Shown: positions 6,747-13,706, counted from the stretch's first letter. The stretch is DNA of 14,086 nt from Flavobacteriales bacterium (GCA_015494775.1 WGAP01000188.1:1-14086); one strand, 5' to 3'. Translations and numbers: made by a program. The notes: generated from the letters alone by a model not told the origin.

Positions 6747-7226
6747 ATGAAATTACCCGAATGGATACGTAACTTCCGATGGAATTGGGGCTGGGCCATA
6801 CTTTTGGTGTTTATCACCTTTATGAGCGTTTTTTCCTACTTATTTTACCGTTCGTTCCAAGAATTGCGCACCAACGAAATGTATGTCAAAGATTATTATA
6901 CCGAAGAATTGAATTACGGCAAGGTCTTGGCCCGGAAGCAAAATGCCGACACTATGCACACACCCGTAAAAATCGCGCATGACAAAAAGGGGCTGACCGT
7001 CAAATTTCCCGCCTATTTGCCGCCCGAAAAGGTCAAGGGAACCCTGGTGCTCTACCGGCCCAATGCCAAGGTGTTGGACAAAACCATTCCTTTGAAATTG
7101 GATTCGACCCGCCGGGTTTTCGTGCCGGCCGACAGTTTGGCCTATGGCCGCTGGAATGTGCAATTGAATTGGCAAGTGGATAGCACCGGATATTATATCG
7201 AAAAATATTTATGGATAAGTAAATAA
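6747..7226 (+). CDS. ccoH: CcoH/FixH family oxidase assembly protein
   Basis: This 159-residue protein has a short N-terminal cytoplasmic part, one membrane helix (about 14-34, GWAILLVFITFMSVFSYLFY), and then the family pattern of a hydrophobic helix followed by KDYYTEELNYG (about 48-58). A periplasmic beta-rich domain of about 85 residues ends the protein. FixH/CcoH is a single-span inner-membrane protein that binds the oxidase during assembly and is needed for its stability. Length agrees with family members. It lies 79 nt after ccoG, separated by a terminator with an embedded promoter box. The sulfite-exporter-like (TauE/SafE) gene often found after ccoH in this phylum is not present; a small secreted protein follows instead. 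Confidence 0.9.
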   Translation: MKLPEWIRNFRWNWGWAILLVFITFMSVFSYLFYRSFQELRTNEMYVKDYYTEELNYGKVLARKQNADTMHTPVKIAHDKKGLTVKFPAYLPPEKVKGTLVLYRPNAKVLDKTIPLKLDSTRRVFVPADSLAYGRWNVQLNWQVDSTGYYIEKYLWISK

Positions 7227-7256
7227 GGCCGTCGCTTGGCCGTTCTGATTTTTTTT
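7227..7256 (+). terminator. Weak terminator after ccoH
   Basis: A short GGCC...GGCC stem (7227-7230 with 7238-7241, 7-nt loop) is followed, after a 7-nt gap, by eight T residues (7249-7256). The stem is only 4 bp and not next to the T-run, so termination here would be partial. Confidence 0.35.
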
Positions 7257-7266
7257 AGTAAAATTG
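7236..7266 (+). promoter_or_regulatory. Possible promoter of the small secreted protein gene
   Basis: TTG at 7236-7238, a 20-nt spacer and TAAAATTG at 7259-7266 (one mismatch to TAnnTTTG) lie 32 nt before the ATG at 7299. The box again overlaps the candidate terminator of the gene upstream. Confidence 0.35.
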
Positions 7267-7298
7267 CTTATTGAAAAAACAAAAAAATTCAACGGATT

Positions 7299-7658
7299 AT
7301 GAAAAAAATATTTCTTCTGATGGCCTTAATGCTTGGATTGAGCGTTTCGGCGCAAGATTATTACAAGCAATTCAATGCGGGAAAATACGCCAAAGTATTG
7401 ACCGAAAAAATCGTTACGGGCTTGGAAATCCAAGACAACGCCCGTCAGGAAGCCATCCAAAAGCAGGCCTACGTTTATGCCCAAAGCATCAAAAAACACT
7501 TGCTCTTGGCCGAAAATAACGGGTTGCTTCAAGGCAAATCCTTGGACGAAGCCGTCAAATTTGTCGTAGCCAAATACAACCTGAGCAGCTATTTCCTGGG
7601 CGGCTTGAAAAACAAGCTCACGGCCGAACAGCTCGAAAAGGTGAAAGACTTACTTTGA
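7299..7658 (+). CDS. Small secreted protein of unknown function
   Basis: I do not recognise this 119-residue protein. It starts with a clear signal peptide (MKKIFLLMALMLGLSVSAQ, cleavage expected after Ala-18). The mature part of about 100 residues is rich in Lys, Tyr, Ala and Leu and looks mainly helical, with segments at about 20-36, 44-75, 80-95 and 105-119. It has no Cys, no lipobox and no membrane segment after the signal, so it should be soluble in the periplasm or outside. The C-terminal LTAEQLEKVKDLL resembles the helical 'LTPEQ' stretches common in Bacteroidota secreted proteins, which is not diagnostic. It follows ccoH by 72 nt, possibly with its own promoter, and ends at a strong terminator. 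A link to oxidase assembly is only suggested by position. Confidence 0.85.
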   Translation: MKKIFLLMALMLGLSVSAQDYYKQFNAGKYAKVLTEKIVTGLEIQDNARQEAIQKQAYVYAQSIKKHLLLAENNGLLQGKSLDEAVKFVVAKYNLSSYFLGGLKNKLTAEQLEKVKDLL

Positions 7659-7680
7659 CATTCATCGAACTACCGAATTG

Positions 7681-7714
7681 CAATCCGCCTTGTTTACGGG
7701 GCGGATTGTTTTTT
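7681..7714 (+). terminator. Intrinsic terminator after the small secreted protein gene
   Basis: CAATCCGCC (7681-7689) and GGCGGATTG (7700-7708) form a perfect 9-bp stem with a 10-nt loop, directly followed by six T residues (7709-7714). It lies 22 nt after the stop codon and closes the transcription unit before rlmB. Confidence 0.88.
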
Positions 7715-7732
7715 GGATAAACCGTTTTATCT

Positions 7733-8476
7733 ATGCTCATCGCCGGAATCCACGCCGTGGCCGAGGCCCTGCACGAAGGTAAATCCCTTGAAAAAGTCCT
7801 GGTCAATAACCGGGCCGGGTCGCCGGCTTTGCAAAAGTTATTGACGGAATTACGCGCCGCGGGCGTTCCGGTAAAATACGTGCCGGCGGCCAAGTTGGAC
7901 AAATTATTCCGGGGCGCGCATCAGAACGTGGTGGCTTACGTGTCGCCGGTGTCGTTTATTCCCATGCAGGATGCCATACGCAGGGCTTTTGAAAAGGATA
8001 AACAACCCGTATTTGTGCTTTTGGACGCTATAACCGACACGCGAAATTTGGGAGCCGTTTTACGTAGCGCGGCGGCCTTTGATGCCGGCGCAGTGATTTT
8101 GCCCGCCCACGGTTCGGCCGGCATTACCGAGGAAACGGTCAAAAGTTCGGCCGGCGGAATTTTCAAGGTGGATTTGGTGCGGGTTCCGCATTTGTTGGAT
8201 GCCGTATATTTCCTTCAATCCGAAGGCATGCAAGTGGTGGCGGCCACCGAAAAGAGCGATGCCTGTTTGGAAAAATTCCGTTTCGACGGGCCCGTAGCCC
8301 TAATTTTGGGAAGCGAACAAAAGGGCATTAACAAACGCTTGCTCCAAGCGGCGGATGCGCGCTTGCGCATTGCCATTTCGCCGAATATCGATTCACTCAA
8401 CGTGTCGGTGGCGGCGGCCATTTTTCTTTACGAATTTCATCACCAACGCATACAACCGGGCGATTATTCGAAGTGA
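7733..8476 (+). CDS. rlmB: 23S rRNA (guanosine-2'-O)-methyltransferase RlmB (TrmH/SpoU family)
   Basis: The 247-residue protein has the usual RlmB layout. An N-terminal substrate-binding domain (about 1-75) begins GIHAVAEALHEG. The SpoU catalytic domain has its three SAM-knot motifs: motif 1 TDTRNLGAVLRSA (101-113, with N105 and R111), motif 2 ILGSEQKGI (191-199, with E195) and motif 3 DSLNVSVAAAIFLYE (220-234, with N223). It transfers a methyl group from SAM to a ribose 2'-oxygen; E. coli RlmB acts on G2251 of 23S rRNA. A paralogue acting on tRNA or another rRNA position cannot be excluded, but length and the N-terminal domain favour RlmB. The gene follows a terminator, its start has no Shine-Dalgarno motif, and its 3' end overlaps the convergent DUF3108 gene by 13 bp. 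Confidence 0.92.
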   Translation: MLIAGIHAVAEALHEGKSLEKVLVNNRAGSPALQKLLTELRAAGVPVKYVPAAKLDKLFRGAHQNVVAYVSPVSFIPMQDAIRRAFEKDKQPVFVLLDAITDTRNLGAVLRSAAAFDAGAVILPAHGSAGITEETVKSSAGGIFKVDLVRVPHLLDAVYFLQSEGMQVVAATEKSDACLEKFRFDGPVALILGSEQKGINKRLLQAADARLRIAISPNIDSLNVSVAAAIFLYEFHHQRIQPGDYSK

Positions 8477-9246
8477 ATGGGATATTTCAACCCGCGGTAT
8501 TCGACCAAGTCGGCCTTGATGGAGCCCACGAGTAATTTGGCCCGGATACGCACCGGAATTTTATTTTCGTCATCGGTAACCCAAACGGTCAAACTTTCCT
8601 GTTCCTTGAAAACCCGCTCGGCCTGGACGTAGGGCCGCAGCACGATGGTGCGTATCTTTCCGAACTTGGTATTGATGGTTTGGCGACCCAGGATTTTCAT
8701 TTTGAAATGATAAATTTCGTTGTCAAAAAACAAATCTTCGGAAATAAAATCGCCTTTTTTGAGCTTGGAAGTGTCCACATTGCGCAATTTATAATACACC
8801 GAAAGCATATCCTGAATGCCCGGCGGCACGTGATAGGATTTGACATTATTCCGTAAATGATCAATCACTTGGAGCAAATTTTGGTCGTGATGGAAAATAA
8901 ATTCCACGTTTTTATGGTAATTACCTTCGCGAATATGCCGGATAAACCGTAGCGGACGGTTCCGGTCGTCGAAATAGGTTTCGTAACGGTCGTTGACATC
9001 CATCACCAAACTCGACAAAACCGAGGTTTTTCCCAAACCGACGGCGTGAAAAACATGTTTGCCGTTCATTTGCGATTCGTGCAGCGACAAAGTAGCGTAA
9101 CCGGCATTGAGAAAAAAATAATGAATACGGTAGCGCAAAAACTCTCCGCCGCGATAGGCCTGTGCGCGTAATCCGGCCAAAATTCCGATTAGGAGGAAAA
9201 GGGATAAAAAGTTTTTTTTCAACGTGTTCGATTTCGTCATAAGCAT
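8464..9246 (-). CDS. DUF3108 family secreted protein
   Basis: The 260-residue protein (start at 9246; an ATG two codons later at 9240 is equally possible) has a signal peptide of about 29 residues ending LRAQ. It then has the DUF3108 opening pattern GGEFLRYRIHYFFLNAGYATL (about 33-53). Later parts fit the family's beta-rich fold: DVNDRYETYFDD, a KNVEF strand, PPGIQDMLSVYYKLR and the closing WVTDDENKIPVRIRAKLLVGSIKADL. DUF3108 proteins are periplasmic or outer-membrane associated and have no agreed biochemical role; the fold is thought to resemble lipoprotein carriers. It starts 7 nt after the patatin-barrel gene stop, so the two form an operon. An upstream in-frame extension to 9354 is rejected because it overlaps that gene's end and hides the signal peptide. 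Confidence 0.85.
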   Translation of the reverse strand: MLMTKSNTLKKNFLSLFLLIGILAGLRAQAYRGGEFLRYRIHYFFLNAGYATLSLHESQMNGKHVFHAVGLGKTSVLSSLVMDVNDRYETYFDDRNRPLRFIRHIREGNYHKNVEFIFHHDQNLLQVIDHLRNNVKSYHVPPGIQDMLSVYYKLRNVDTSKLKKGDFISEDLFFDNEIYHFKMKILGRQTINTKFGKIRTIVLRPYVQAERVFKEQESLTVWVTDDENKIPVRIRAKLLVGSIKADLVEYRGLKYPIHFE

Positions 9247-9253
9247 TATTTTT

Positions 9254-11482
9254 TCAGAACCTGAAACCCAAGGAAAGGCCGGTATGCCATTGCTTGAACA
9301 TCGGTTCCCAACCCAAAGTAACAAAAACGGGGCCAAAATAACTCCGGAATCCATAACGGCCGTAAATAGCGTAGGAGTGTCGGAATTTTTCTTCCGAAAC
9401 GGGCCCTTCGGTGTAGAGCAATCCTTGCAGGCCGAAATACAAATGATGATTTTGCCCGATTTTCCATTGCAATTGCGGTTGAAGCATGATAAAGGCCGGT
9501 GAGCGAAAACTCAAATAATCCCTTCCGTAGAACGGCATAATGTGCGCAAAAGGAACCGAGGGTTCGCTCCCGCCGAAATAATAATAAAAACTGGGTGCCA
9601 AGGTGTCGGATGTGTTCAGGCCGGCCTTGAATTCGTAGGAAGTGGAAAAACGGGCGTTATGCTTACGGTAGCCGCTCAATTCCAGGAAAATATTATGGAA
9701 GGGCTTGACACCGGCATAATTTTCACTGATGCCGAAAATATATTTGTAATCGAATTGAATTTTTACTCCGTGCATCGGGAAATTATAATCGTCCAGGTCG
9801 TCATAGTAGAAATTCATAAATCCCGCGTAGTAGGTCGAATGGTCGAAAAAGTATTTGCGGTCGTCGTTGTTACCCGAAAAAACCGTGGTATAAACCCGGT
9901 GGGTTTGCATTTCGGCACCAAGGTGCAGATTAACGCTGTTGGACAAAAGATTTTGGAAAAACAACCGGTTGGTCCACACCGAAACGTGCAAATCCATGGT
10001 TTGAAACGAGGGATGCTGCACCCGTGGCAACATCAAATGGTAAGCCACCGTACGCGCCAAGCGATGGTAGGACGAATGAAAACCCAGGCCCAAATGATAA
10101 CCATTGTCGATGAGGTAATCGAAATTGTAGCGGATATTGGGGCCGAAAATAAGTTCCAAATCGGCTTTGTCCCGCGGCGAAAAGATTTGCCGGCCCGTAA
10201 GCCCGGTCAAAAATTCGATTTGAAACAAAGGCAAATAATGCACGGCCGTACGCAGTTTGAACCGCACCGTGTCGGGAACAATGTCCACCTGTAAGGTATC
10301 GCCGGGCGTTATCCAATAATGAATTTGGCGATAATCACCTGTTCCATACAAATAATTGATGCCTTCGAGGAATGGGTCGAAACCTATCTTGTGTCCTTCG
10401 CGTATGTTGGTGCGCCATTCGAAATATTGCTTGGCCTTGGGAATGTTCAACCCGCGTATTTCGATATGACCCACATAAATACTGTCGGGATGTCCCGGAC
10501 GGAGCATCGGGCGGGGGTTGGAATATTTTCGTAAATCCGAAAGGGCTTTTCGGTGCTGCAAAGCCGTCCGGTAACCCATTTGATACAAAGTGTCGATTCG
10601 GCTGAAATCGGTAACGCTGAAACTACTTACCGGCGGCCGGATATAAACATCGGTTTTGCGACGTTTACGCGGCATATCGGCATACATGTAAATGCTGGTG
10701 ATTTGGTCCAAAATATCCTTGACGGATTGAATTTGCGACCTGCGAAGCAATTGCCCTTGCACGTCCGAGCCGATGCTATGGCGCGCGCCCATCCGGTAGA
10801 GTCCTTCCAACGGATAATTGTTGAGTACACCGCCGTCGGTCAGAATTTTTCCGTCGATTATCATGGGCGAAACAATCGAAGGAAGCGCACTGCTGGCCAC
10901 CACGGCCCGTGGGATGCTTCCGCCCTTGAATGCCACGGACTTTCCGCCGGCCAAATCGGTGGCGTAAAAACGAACATGAACGGGCAAACTGTCGAAGGAT
11001 TTTACATATTGAATGTTGTATAAATCCTTGAATAACTTATTGTAAAACATCTGCGAATGCGTCAGCCCGCCGGGAAGTTTAAGCCGCAAATGCCGGATGT
11101 CCACCGGAAAATGAAAAAAGGAATTCCTGCCGGTGCGTTTCAGGTAAAGCGGCAAATAGCGCCGCGGCATTTGGTCGGTCATCAGGGCGTCGAAATCCGT
11201 ACGGCGGAAAATTTCCAATATTTGTTGCGGCGTATAACCGGCCACGTAGTAAGCGCCCACAATGGCGCCGATGCTTGTTCCCGTCAGGTAACGCGGACGG
11301 ATGCCTTGTTCTTCGAGCGCCTGCAATACACCGATGTGCGCAATGCCTTTGGCACCGCCCCCGCTCAATGCCAATCCCAAAGCAGCCGAATCGGCCGGGT
11401 GCACCGGACTTTGCGCCCGCAAACCCGGTGCCGGCAGCATCAAGAGGAAAATCCATATTAACCACGTTCGGCTCGAAATCAT
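9254..11482 (-). CDS. Patatin-like phospholipase fused to an outer-membrane beta-barrel (PlpD/FplA type)
   Basis: From the ATG at 11482 the product is 742 residues. It has a signal peptide (about 1-24, ending LRAQ) and a patatin domain (about 34-240). The oxyanion motif is GGGAKG at about 41-46, the nucleophile Ser-70 lies in GTSIG, and the dyad Asp-216 lies in DGG. A POTRA-like segment (about 330-395, VGHIEIRGLNIPKAKQYFEW) follows. The last 330 residues alternate aromatic and polar residues as in a 16-strand Omp85-type barrel and end in Phe (LSLGFRF), the outer-membrane insertion signal. Such proteins hydrolyse phospholipids and are anchored in the outer membrane (type Vd secretion). The catalytic dyad is intact. 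A longer in-frame TTG start at 11521 is less likely because the signal peptide begins at the ATG. It lies between plsC and the DUF3108 gene on the same strand. Confidence 0.93.
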   Translation of the reverse strand: MISSRTWLIWIFLLMLPAPGLRAQSPVHPADSAALGLALSGGGAKGIAHIGVLQALEEQGIRPRYLTGTSIGAIVGAYYVAGYTPQQILEIFRRTDFDALMTDQMPRRYLPLYLKRTGRNSFFHFPVDIRHLRLKLPGGLTHSQMFYNKLFKDLYNIQYVKSFDSLPVHVRFYATDLAGGKSVAFKGGSIPRAVVASSALPSIVSPMIIDGKILTDGGVLNNYPLEGLYRMGARHSIGSDVQGQLLRRSQIQSVKDILDQITSIYMYADMPRKRRKTDVYIRPPVSSFSVTDFSRIDTLYQMGYRTALQHRKALSDLRKYSNPRPMLRPGHPDSIYVGHIEIRGLNIPKAKQYFEWRTNIREGHKIGFDPFLEGINYLYGTGDYRQIHYWITPGDTLQVDIVPDTVRFKLRTAVHYLPLFQIEFLTGLTGRQIFSPRDKADLELIFGPNIRYNFDYLIDNGYHLGLGFHSSYHRLARTVAYHLMLPRVQHPSFQTMDLHVSVWTNRLFFQNLLSNSVNLHLGAEMQTHRVYTTVFSGNNDDRKYFFDHSTYYAGFMNFYYDDLDDYNFPMHGVKIQFDYKYIFGISENYAGVKPFHNIFLELSGYRKHNARFSTSYEFKAGLNTSDTLAPSFYYYFGGSEPSVPFAHIMPFYGRDYLSFRSPAFIMLQPQLQWKIGQNHHLYFGLQGLLYTEGPVSEEKFRHSYAIYGRYGFRSYFGPVFVTLGWEPMFKQWHTGLSLGFRF

Positions 11483-11519
11483 TTTTCGTTTTAATACCAA
11501 ATAGGAATACGAAAAATAC

Positions 11520-11538
11520 AAAAAAAGCCCGTTCGGCC
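11520..11538 (-). terminator. Possible weak terminator after plsC
   Basis: On the minus strand GGCC-GAAC-GGGC forms a short stem with a G-U closing option, followed by seven T residues. It lies 5 nt after the plsC stop. The stem is only 3-4 bp, so some transcripts probably read into the patatin-barrel gene. Confidence 0.35.
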
Positions 11539-11542
11539 GACC

Positions 11543-12346
11543 TTATTCCGGCGACCAATGATCCTGCGGCTGCATCAAACCCTTGTCCATCAGTTTTTGT
11601 TGGGCCAATTCGTTATACATCAGGGTATAAATCCTGTCGCGCAAGTCCTTCCAATCTTCGCCGATCAATCCTTCGGTGGAAAAAACCGGCAGGAATTTTA
11701 CGCGTAATTTCCCGGGCCTTCCCCTGAAAAGTTCGTAGGACAATCGTCTTTCGTTATCCAAAAAAACCATGGGGAGCACGGGCAGCTGATGTTCCACGGC
11801 CATGCGGAAGGCACCGGCCTTGAACGGGTGGAGCAATGCCCCGTCTTCGATGATGCCGCCTTCGGGAAAAATGGCCACATTGATACCGTTGCGGATATAA
11901 CGCTCCGTTTCGAGGTAAACCTGTTTGCGGCTTTCCAACGAACTGCGGTCCACCAGGATGTTGGTGCGCCGGTAAAGCCAGCCGAACACCGGATAACGCG
12001 CCAATTCCACCTTTCCCACAAAGGTAACGGGTGCGGGCACAACGCTCAGCAGCACCGGAATATCGAGCATACTTTCGTGGTTGGCCACAATGATGTATTG
12101 GCGTTTGAACGGCGGCCGCGCTTCGGGATTCAGGATTTTGATACGCCAACCGCCCGCCAGCAAAACAGAGCGGGCCCAGGTGCGTTCAATCAGGGAAAAC
12201 CACCGGAATCCCGTAGGAAAAGGCAAGGCAATCACCAAGGCCACCAAAGGCGACAAAACCACCACGGGAACATAGGCCCAAAACAAGGCCCAAAGTTTCC
12301 AGAGCAACACCAAGGGTTTGGCCATTGTTTGCCAAAGCTTAGCCAT
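11543..12346 (-). CDS. plsC: 1-acyl-sn-glycerol-3-phosphate acyltransferase (PlsC family)
   Basis: From the ATG at 12346 the product is 267 residues with a hydrophobic N-terminal segment (about 11-45) and the acyltransferase fold. Motif I is NHESMLD (His-90 and Asp-95 give the HX4D catalytic pair). Motif II is around VGKVELARYPVFGWLYRR (about 110-127). Motif III is FPEGG (160-164), and a Pro-rich motif IV (LPVLPMVFLD, 188-197) follows. PlsC adds an acyl chain to lysophosphatidate at the inner membrane to make phosphatidate, the precursor of all phospholipids. Related acyltransferases acting on lyso-ornithine lipids share these motifs and remain possible. An in-frame extension to 12397 would overlap trpS and the promoter boxes and is rejected; a second ATG at 12325 is an alternative. 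The gene diverges from trpS. Confidence 0.9.
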   Translation of the reverse strand: MAKLWQTMAKPLVLLWKLWALFWAYVPVVVLSPLVALVIALPFPTGFRWFSLIERTWARSVLLAGGWRIKILNPEARPPFKRQYIIVANHESMLDIPVLLSVVPAPVTFVGKVELARYPVFGWLYRRTNILVDRSSLESRKQVYLETERYIRNGINVAIFPEGGIIEDGALLHPFKAGAFRMAVEHQLPVLPMVFLDNERRLSYELFRGRPGKLRVKFLPVFSTEGLIGEDWKDLRDRIYTLMYNELAQQKLMDKGLMQPQDHWSPE

Positions 12347-12360
12347 AGGCCGTTTCTTCG

Positions 12361-12368
12361 TATCTTTG
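12361..12368 (+). promoter_or_regulatory. -7 promoter box of trpS
   Basis: TATCTTTG matches TAnnTTTG exactly and ends 22 nt before the trpS ATG, giving a leader of about 16 nt. No convincing -33 TTG is found at the right distance, so the upstream element is weak. Confidence 0.55.
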
Positions 12369-12372
12369 CACA

Positions 12373-12380
12373 CAAAAATA
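12373..12380 (-). promoter_or_regulatory. -7 promoter box of plsC (minus strand)
   Basis: On the minus strand TATTTTTG (12380 to 12373) matches TAnnTTTG. It lies 26 nt before the plsC ATG at 12346. It is 4 nt from the oppositely directed trpS box, so the two promoters would overlap. No clear -33 element is seen. Confidence 0.45.
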
Positions 12381-12390
12381 CGCTTTTTAT

Positions 12391-13368
12391 ATGGCACGTA
12401 TTCTCACCGGCATACAGAGCACGGGCCGTCCGCACTTGGGCAATATCCTGGGCGCCATTATTCCGGCCATCGAAAAATCACGCATTCCGGGCAATGAATC
12501 CTACCTGTTTATTGCCGATATGCACTCCTTGACCCAAATCAAGGATGCCGACCAATTGCACGAAAATACCATGCAAACCGCCGCCGCCTGGTTGGCCTTC
12601 GGCCTGGATCCGGAAAAAACCGTTTTTTACCGCCAATCCGACGTGCCCGAAGTTACCGAATTGATGTGGTATCTGAGCACCTTTTTTCCCTATCAACGGC
12701 TCACTTTGGCCCATTCGTTCAAGGATAAGGCCGACCGTTTGCAGGACGTAAACGTGGGACTTTTCACCTACCCCATGCTCATGGCGGCCGATATTTTGCT
12801 CTACGATGCCGACGTGGTGCCCGTGGGCAAAGACCAAAAACAACACCTGGAAATGACCCGCGACGTGGCCCAGAAATTCAACCGGCTGATGGGCGAAACC
12901 TTTGTGGTGCCCGAGATTGATTTGAACGAACAAACCATGTATGTGCCCGGCACCGACGGACAAAAAATGAGCAAATCGCGCAACAACATCATCGATATTT
13001 TCCTGCCCGACAAAAAACTGCGCAAGCAAATCATGCGCATCGTTACCGACAGCACGCCGGTCGAAGCGCCCAAAGACCCCGACAAGTGCAACGTGTTTGC
13101 GCTTTACGCCTTGTTGGCCGGTGAGGAACAAACCGAACAAATGCGCCGGAATTATCTGAACGGGAATTACGGCTACGGCCAAGCCAAGCAGGCGCTCTAC
13201 GAACTTATTGCTGAACGCTTTGCCGAACCCCGCCGCCGTTTCGACGAATTGATACGGCAACCCGAACGCATCGAAAACATCCTGACCGCCGGCGCGGAGA
13301 AAGCCCGCGGAACGGCCCGCGAAGTGCTCAATCGTGTGCGTTCACGTTTCCGTTATACGCCGCAATGA
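12391..13368 (+). CDS. trpS: Tryptophanyl-tRNA synthetase
   Basis: The 325-residue enzyme is a class I aminoacyl-tRNA synthetase of normal TrpS length. The nucleotide-binding signature is TGIQSTGRPHLGN (6-18, the HIGH-like motif being PHLGN), and KMSKS lies at 192-196 in GQKMSKSRNN. The motif DVVPVGKDQKQHLEMTRDVA, just before the middle of the protein, binds tryptophan and AMP in the family. It charges tRNA-Trp with tryptophan in the cytoplasm. The start at 12391 gives the usual MARILTGIQ opening and lies 22 nt after a -7 box. The last codons overlap the ferredoxin gene by an ATGA. No T-box or attenuator-like structure fits in the short leader. Confidence 0.97.
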   Translation: MARILTGIQSTGRPHLGNILGAIIPAIEKSRIPGNESYLFIADMHSLTQIKDADQLHENTMQTAAAWLAFGLDPEKTVFYRQSDVPEVTELMWYLSTFFPYQRLTLAHSFKDKADRLQDVNVGLFTYPMLMAADILLYDADVVPVGKDQKQHLEMTRDVAQKFNRLMGETFVVPEIDLNEQTMYVPGTDGQKMSKSRNNIIDIFLPDKKLRKQIMRIVTDSTPVEAPKDPDKCNVFALYALLAGEEQTEQMRRNYLNGNYGYGQAKQALYELIAERFAEPRRRFDELIRQPERIENILTAGAEKARGTAREVLNRVRSRFRYTPQ

Positions 13369-13598
13369 TGTTGGTCATCACCTTGCAACGCCCCAAATGT
13401 ATCGGATGTAATTATTGCGTGGAAGCCGCGCCGGAATTGTTCCGTATGTCCACCCGCGACGGCAAGGCCATGCTATTGCATTCGACCGAAAAGCGCGGAT
13501 TTTACACCCTGCGCACGCCCCGAGCCGATATGGAGGAGCCGGCGCGGGAAGCCGCCCGCCTGTGTCCGGCGAAAATCATAAGTGTCAAGCGGGTTTAA
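13365..13598 (+). CDS. One-cluster [4Fe-4S] ferredoxin
   Basis: The 77-residue protein has four Cys only: C12, C15 and C18 in CIGCNYCVE, and C67 in LCPAKIISV. This is the pattern of a single [4Fe-4S] ferredoxin, and the acidic segment CVEAAPELF is typical. It would carry electrons in the cytoplasm; the partner enzyme is not apparent. It starts on the ATGA shared with the trpS stop (13365; the next codon at 13368 is also ATG), so translation is probably coupled to trpS. The middle (about 28-55) is longer than in minimal ferredoxins, which matches many Bacteroidota small ferredoxins. The family is clear; the role and the reason for pairing with trpS are unknown. Confidence 0.88.
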   Translation: MMLVITLQRPKCIGCNYCVEAAPELFRMSTRDGKAMLLHSTEKRGFYTLRTPRADMEEPAREAARLCPAKIISVKRV

Positions 13599-13606
13599 AA
13601 AAATTG

Positions 13607-13681
13607 TGGGCTTTGGCGGGTTCGAACCGCCGACCTCTGCCCTGTCAAGGCAGCGCTCTGAACCAACTGAGCTAAAAGCCC
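13607..13681 (-). tRNA. tRNA-Val (anticodon GAC)
   Basis: Read on the minus strand this 75-nt sequence folds into a complete cloverleaf. The acceptor is GGGCTTT/AAAGCCC (7 bp), the D stem GCTC/GAGC, and the anticodon stem CTGCC/GGCAG with loop TTGACAG. The T stem is GGCGG/CCGCC with loop TTCGAAC. All stems are perfectly paired. The anticodon is GAC, which reads GUC/GUU valine codons. The discriminator is A, and the 3' CCA is not encoded, so it is added after transcription. It converges on the ferredoxin gene, with only 8 nt between their ends. Confidence 0.96.
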
Positions 13682-13698
13682 CTTGCCTGTTGCGTTGG

Positions 13699-13706
13699 CA
13701 AAGATA
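13699..13706 (-). promoter_or_regulatory. -7 promoter box of tRNA-Val (minus strand)
   Basis: On the minus strand TATCTTTG (13706 to 13699) matches TAnnTTTG and ends 17 nt before the mature tRNA 5' end. It is part of a 7-bp inverted repeat, AAAGATA-ACAAA-TATCTTT (13700-13718). No good -33 TTG is visible. Confidence 0.5.

Noticed and set aside
9542..10294. 250-residue plus-strand open frame opposite the patatin-barrel gene
   Set aside because: It mirrors the barrel-coding region in one fixed frame and has no recognisable features. The minus-strand gene explains this DNA.
11482..11526. Promoter for the patatin-barrel gene
   Set aside because: A T-rich -33-like run is present, but no sequence close to TAnnTTTG lies at a workable distance. 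Read-through from plsC is equally possible.
11789..12532. 247-residue plus-strand open frame across plsC and the trpS start
   Set aside because: It overlaps two well-supported genes on both strands, and its composition is that of an antisense shadow.
12478..13260. 260-residue minus-strand open frame opposite trpS
   Set aside because: It is His/Gly/Val-rich, has no domain and lies entirely over trpS motifs.
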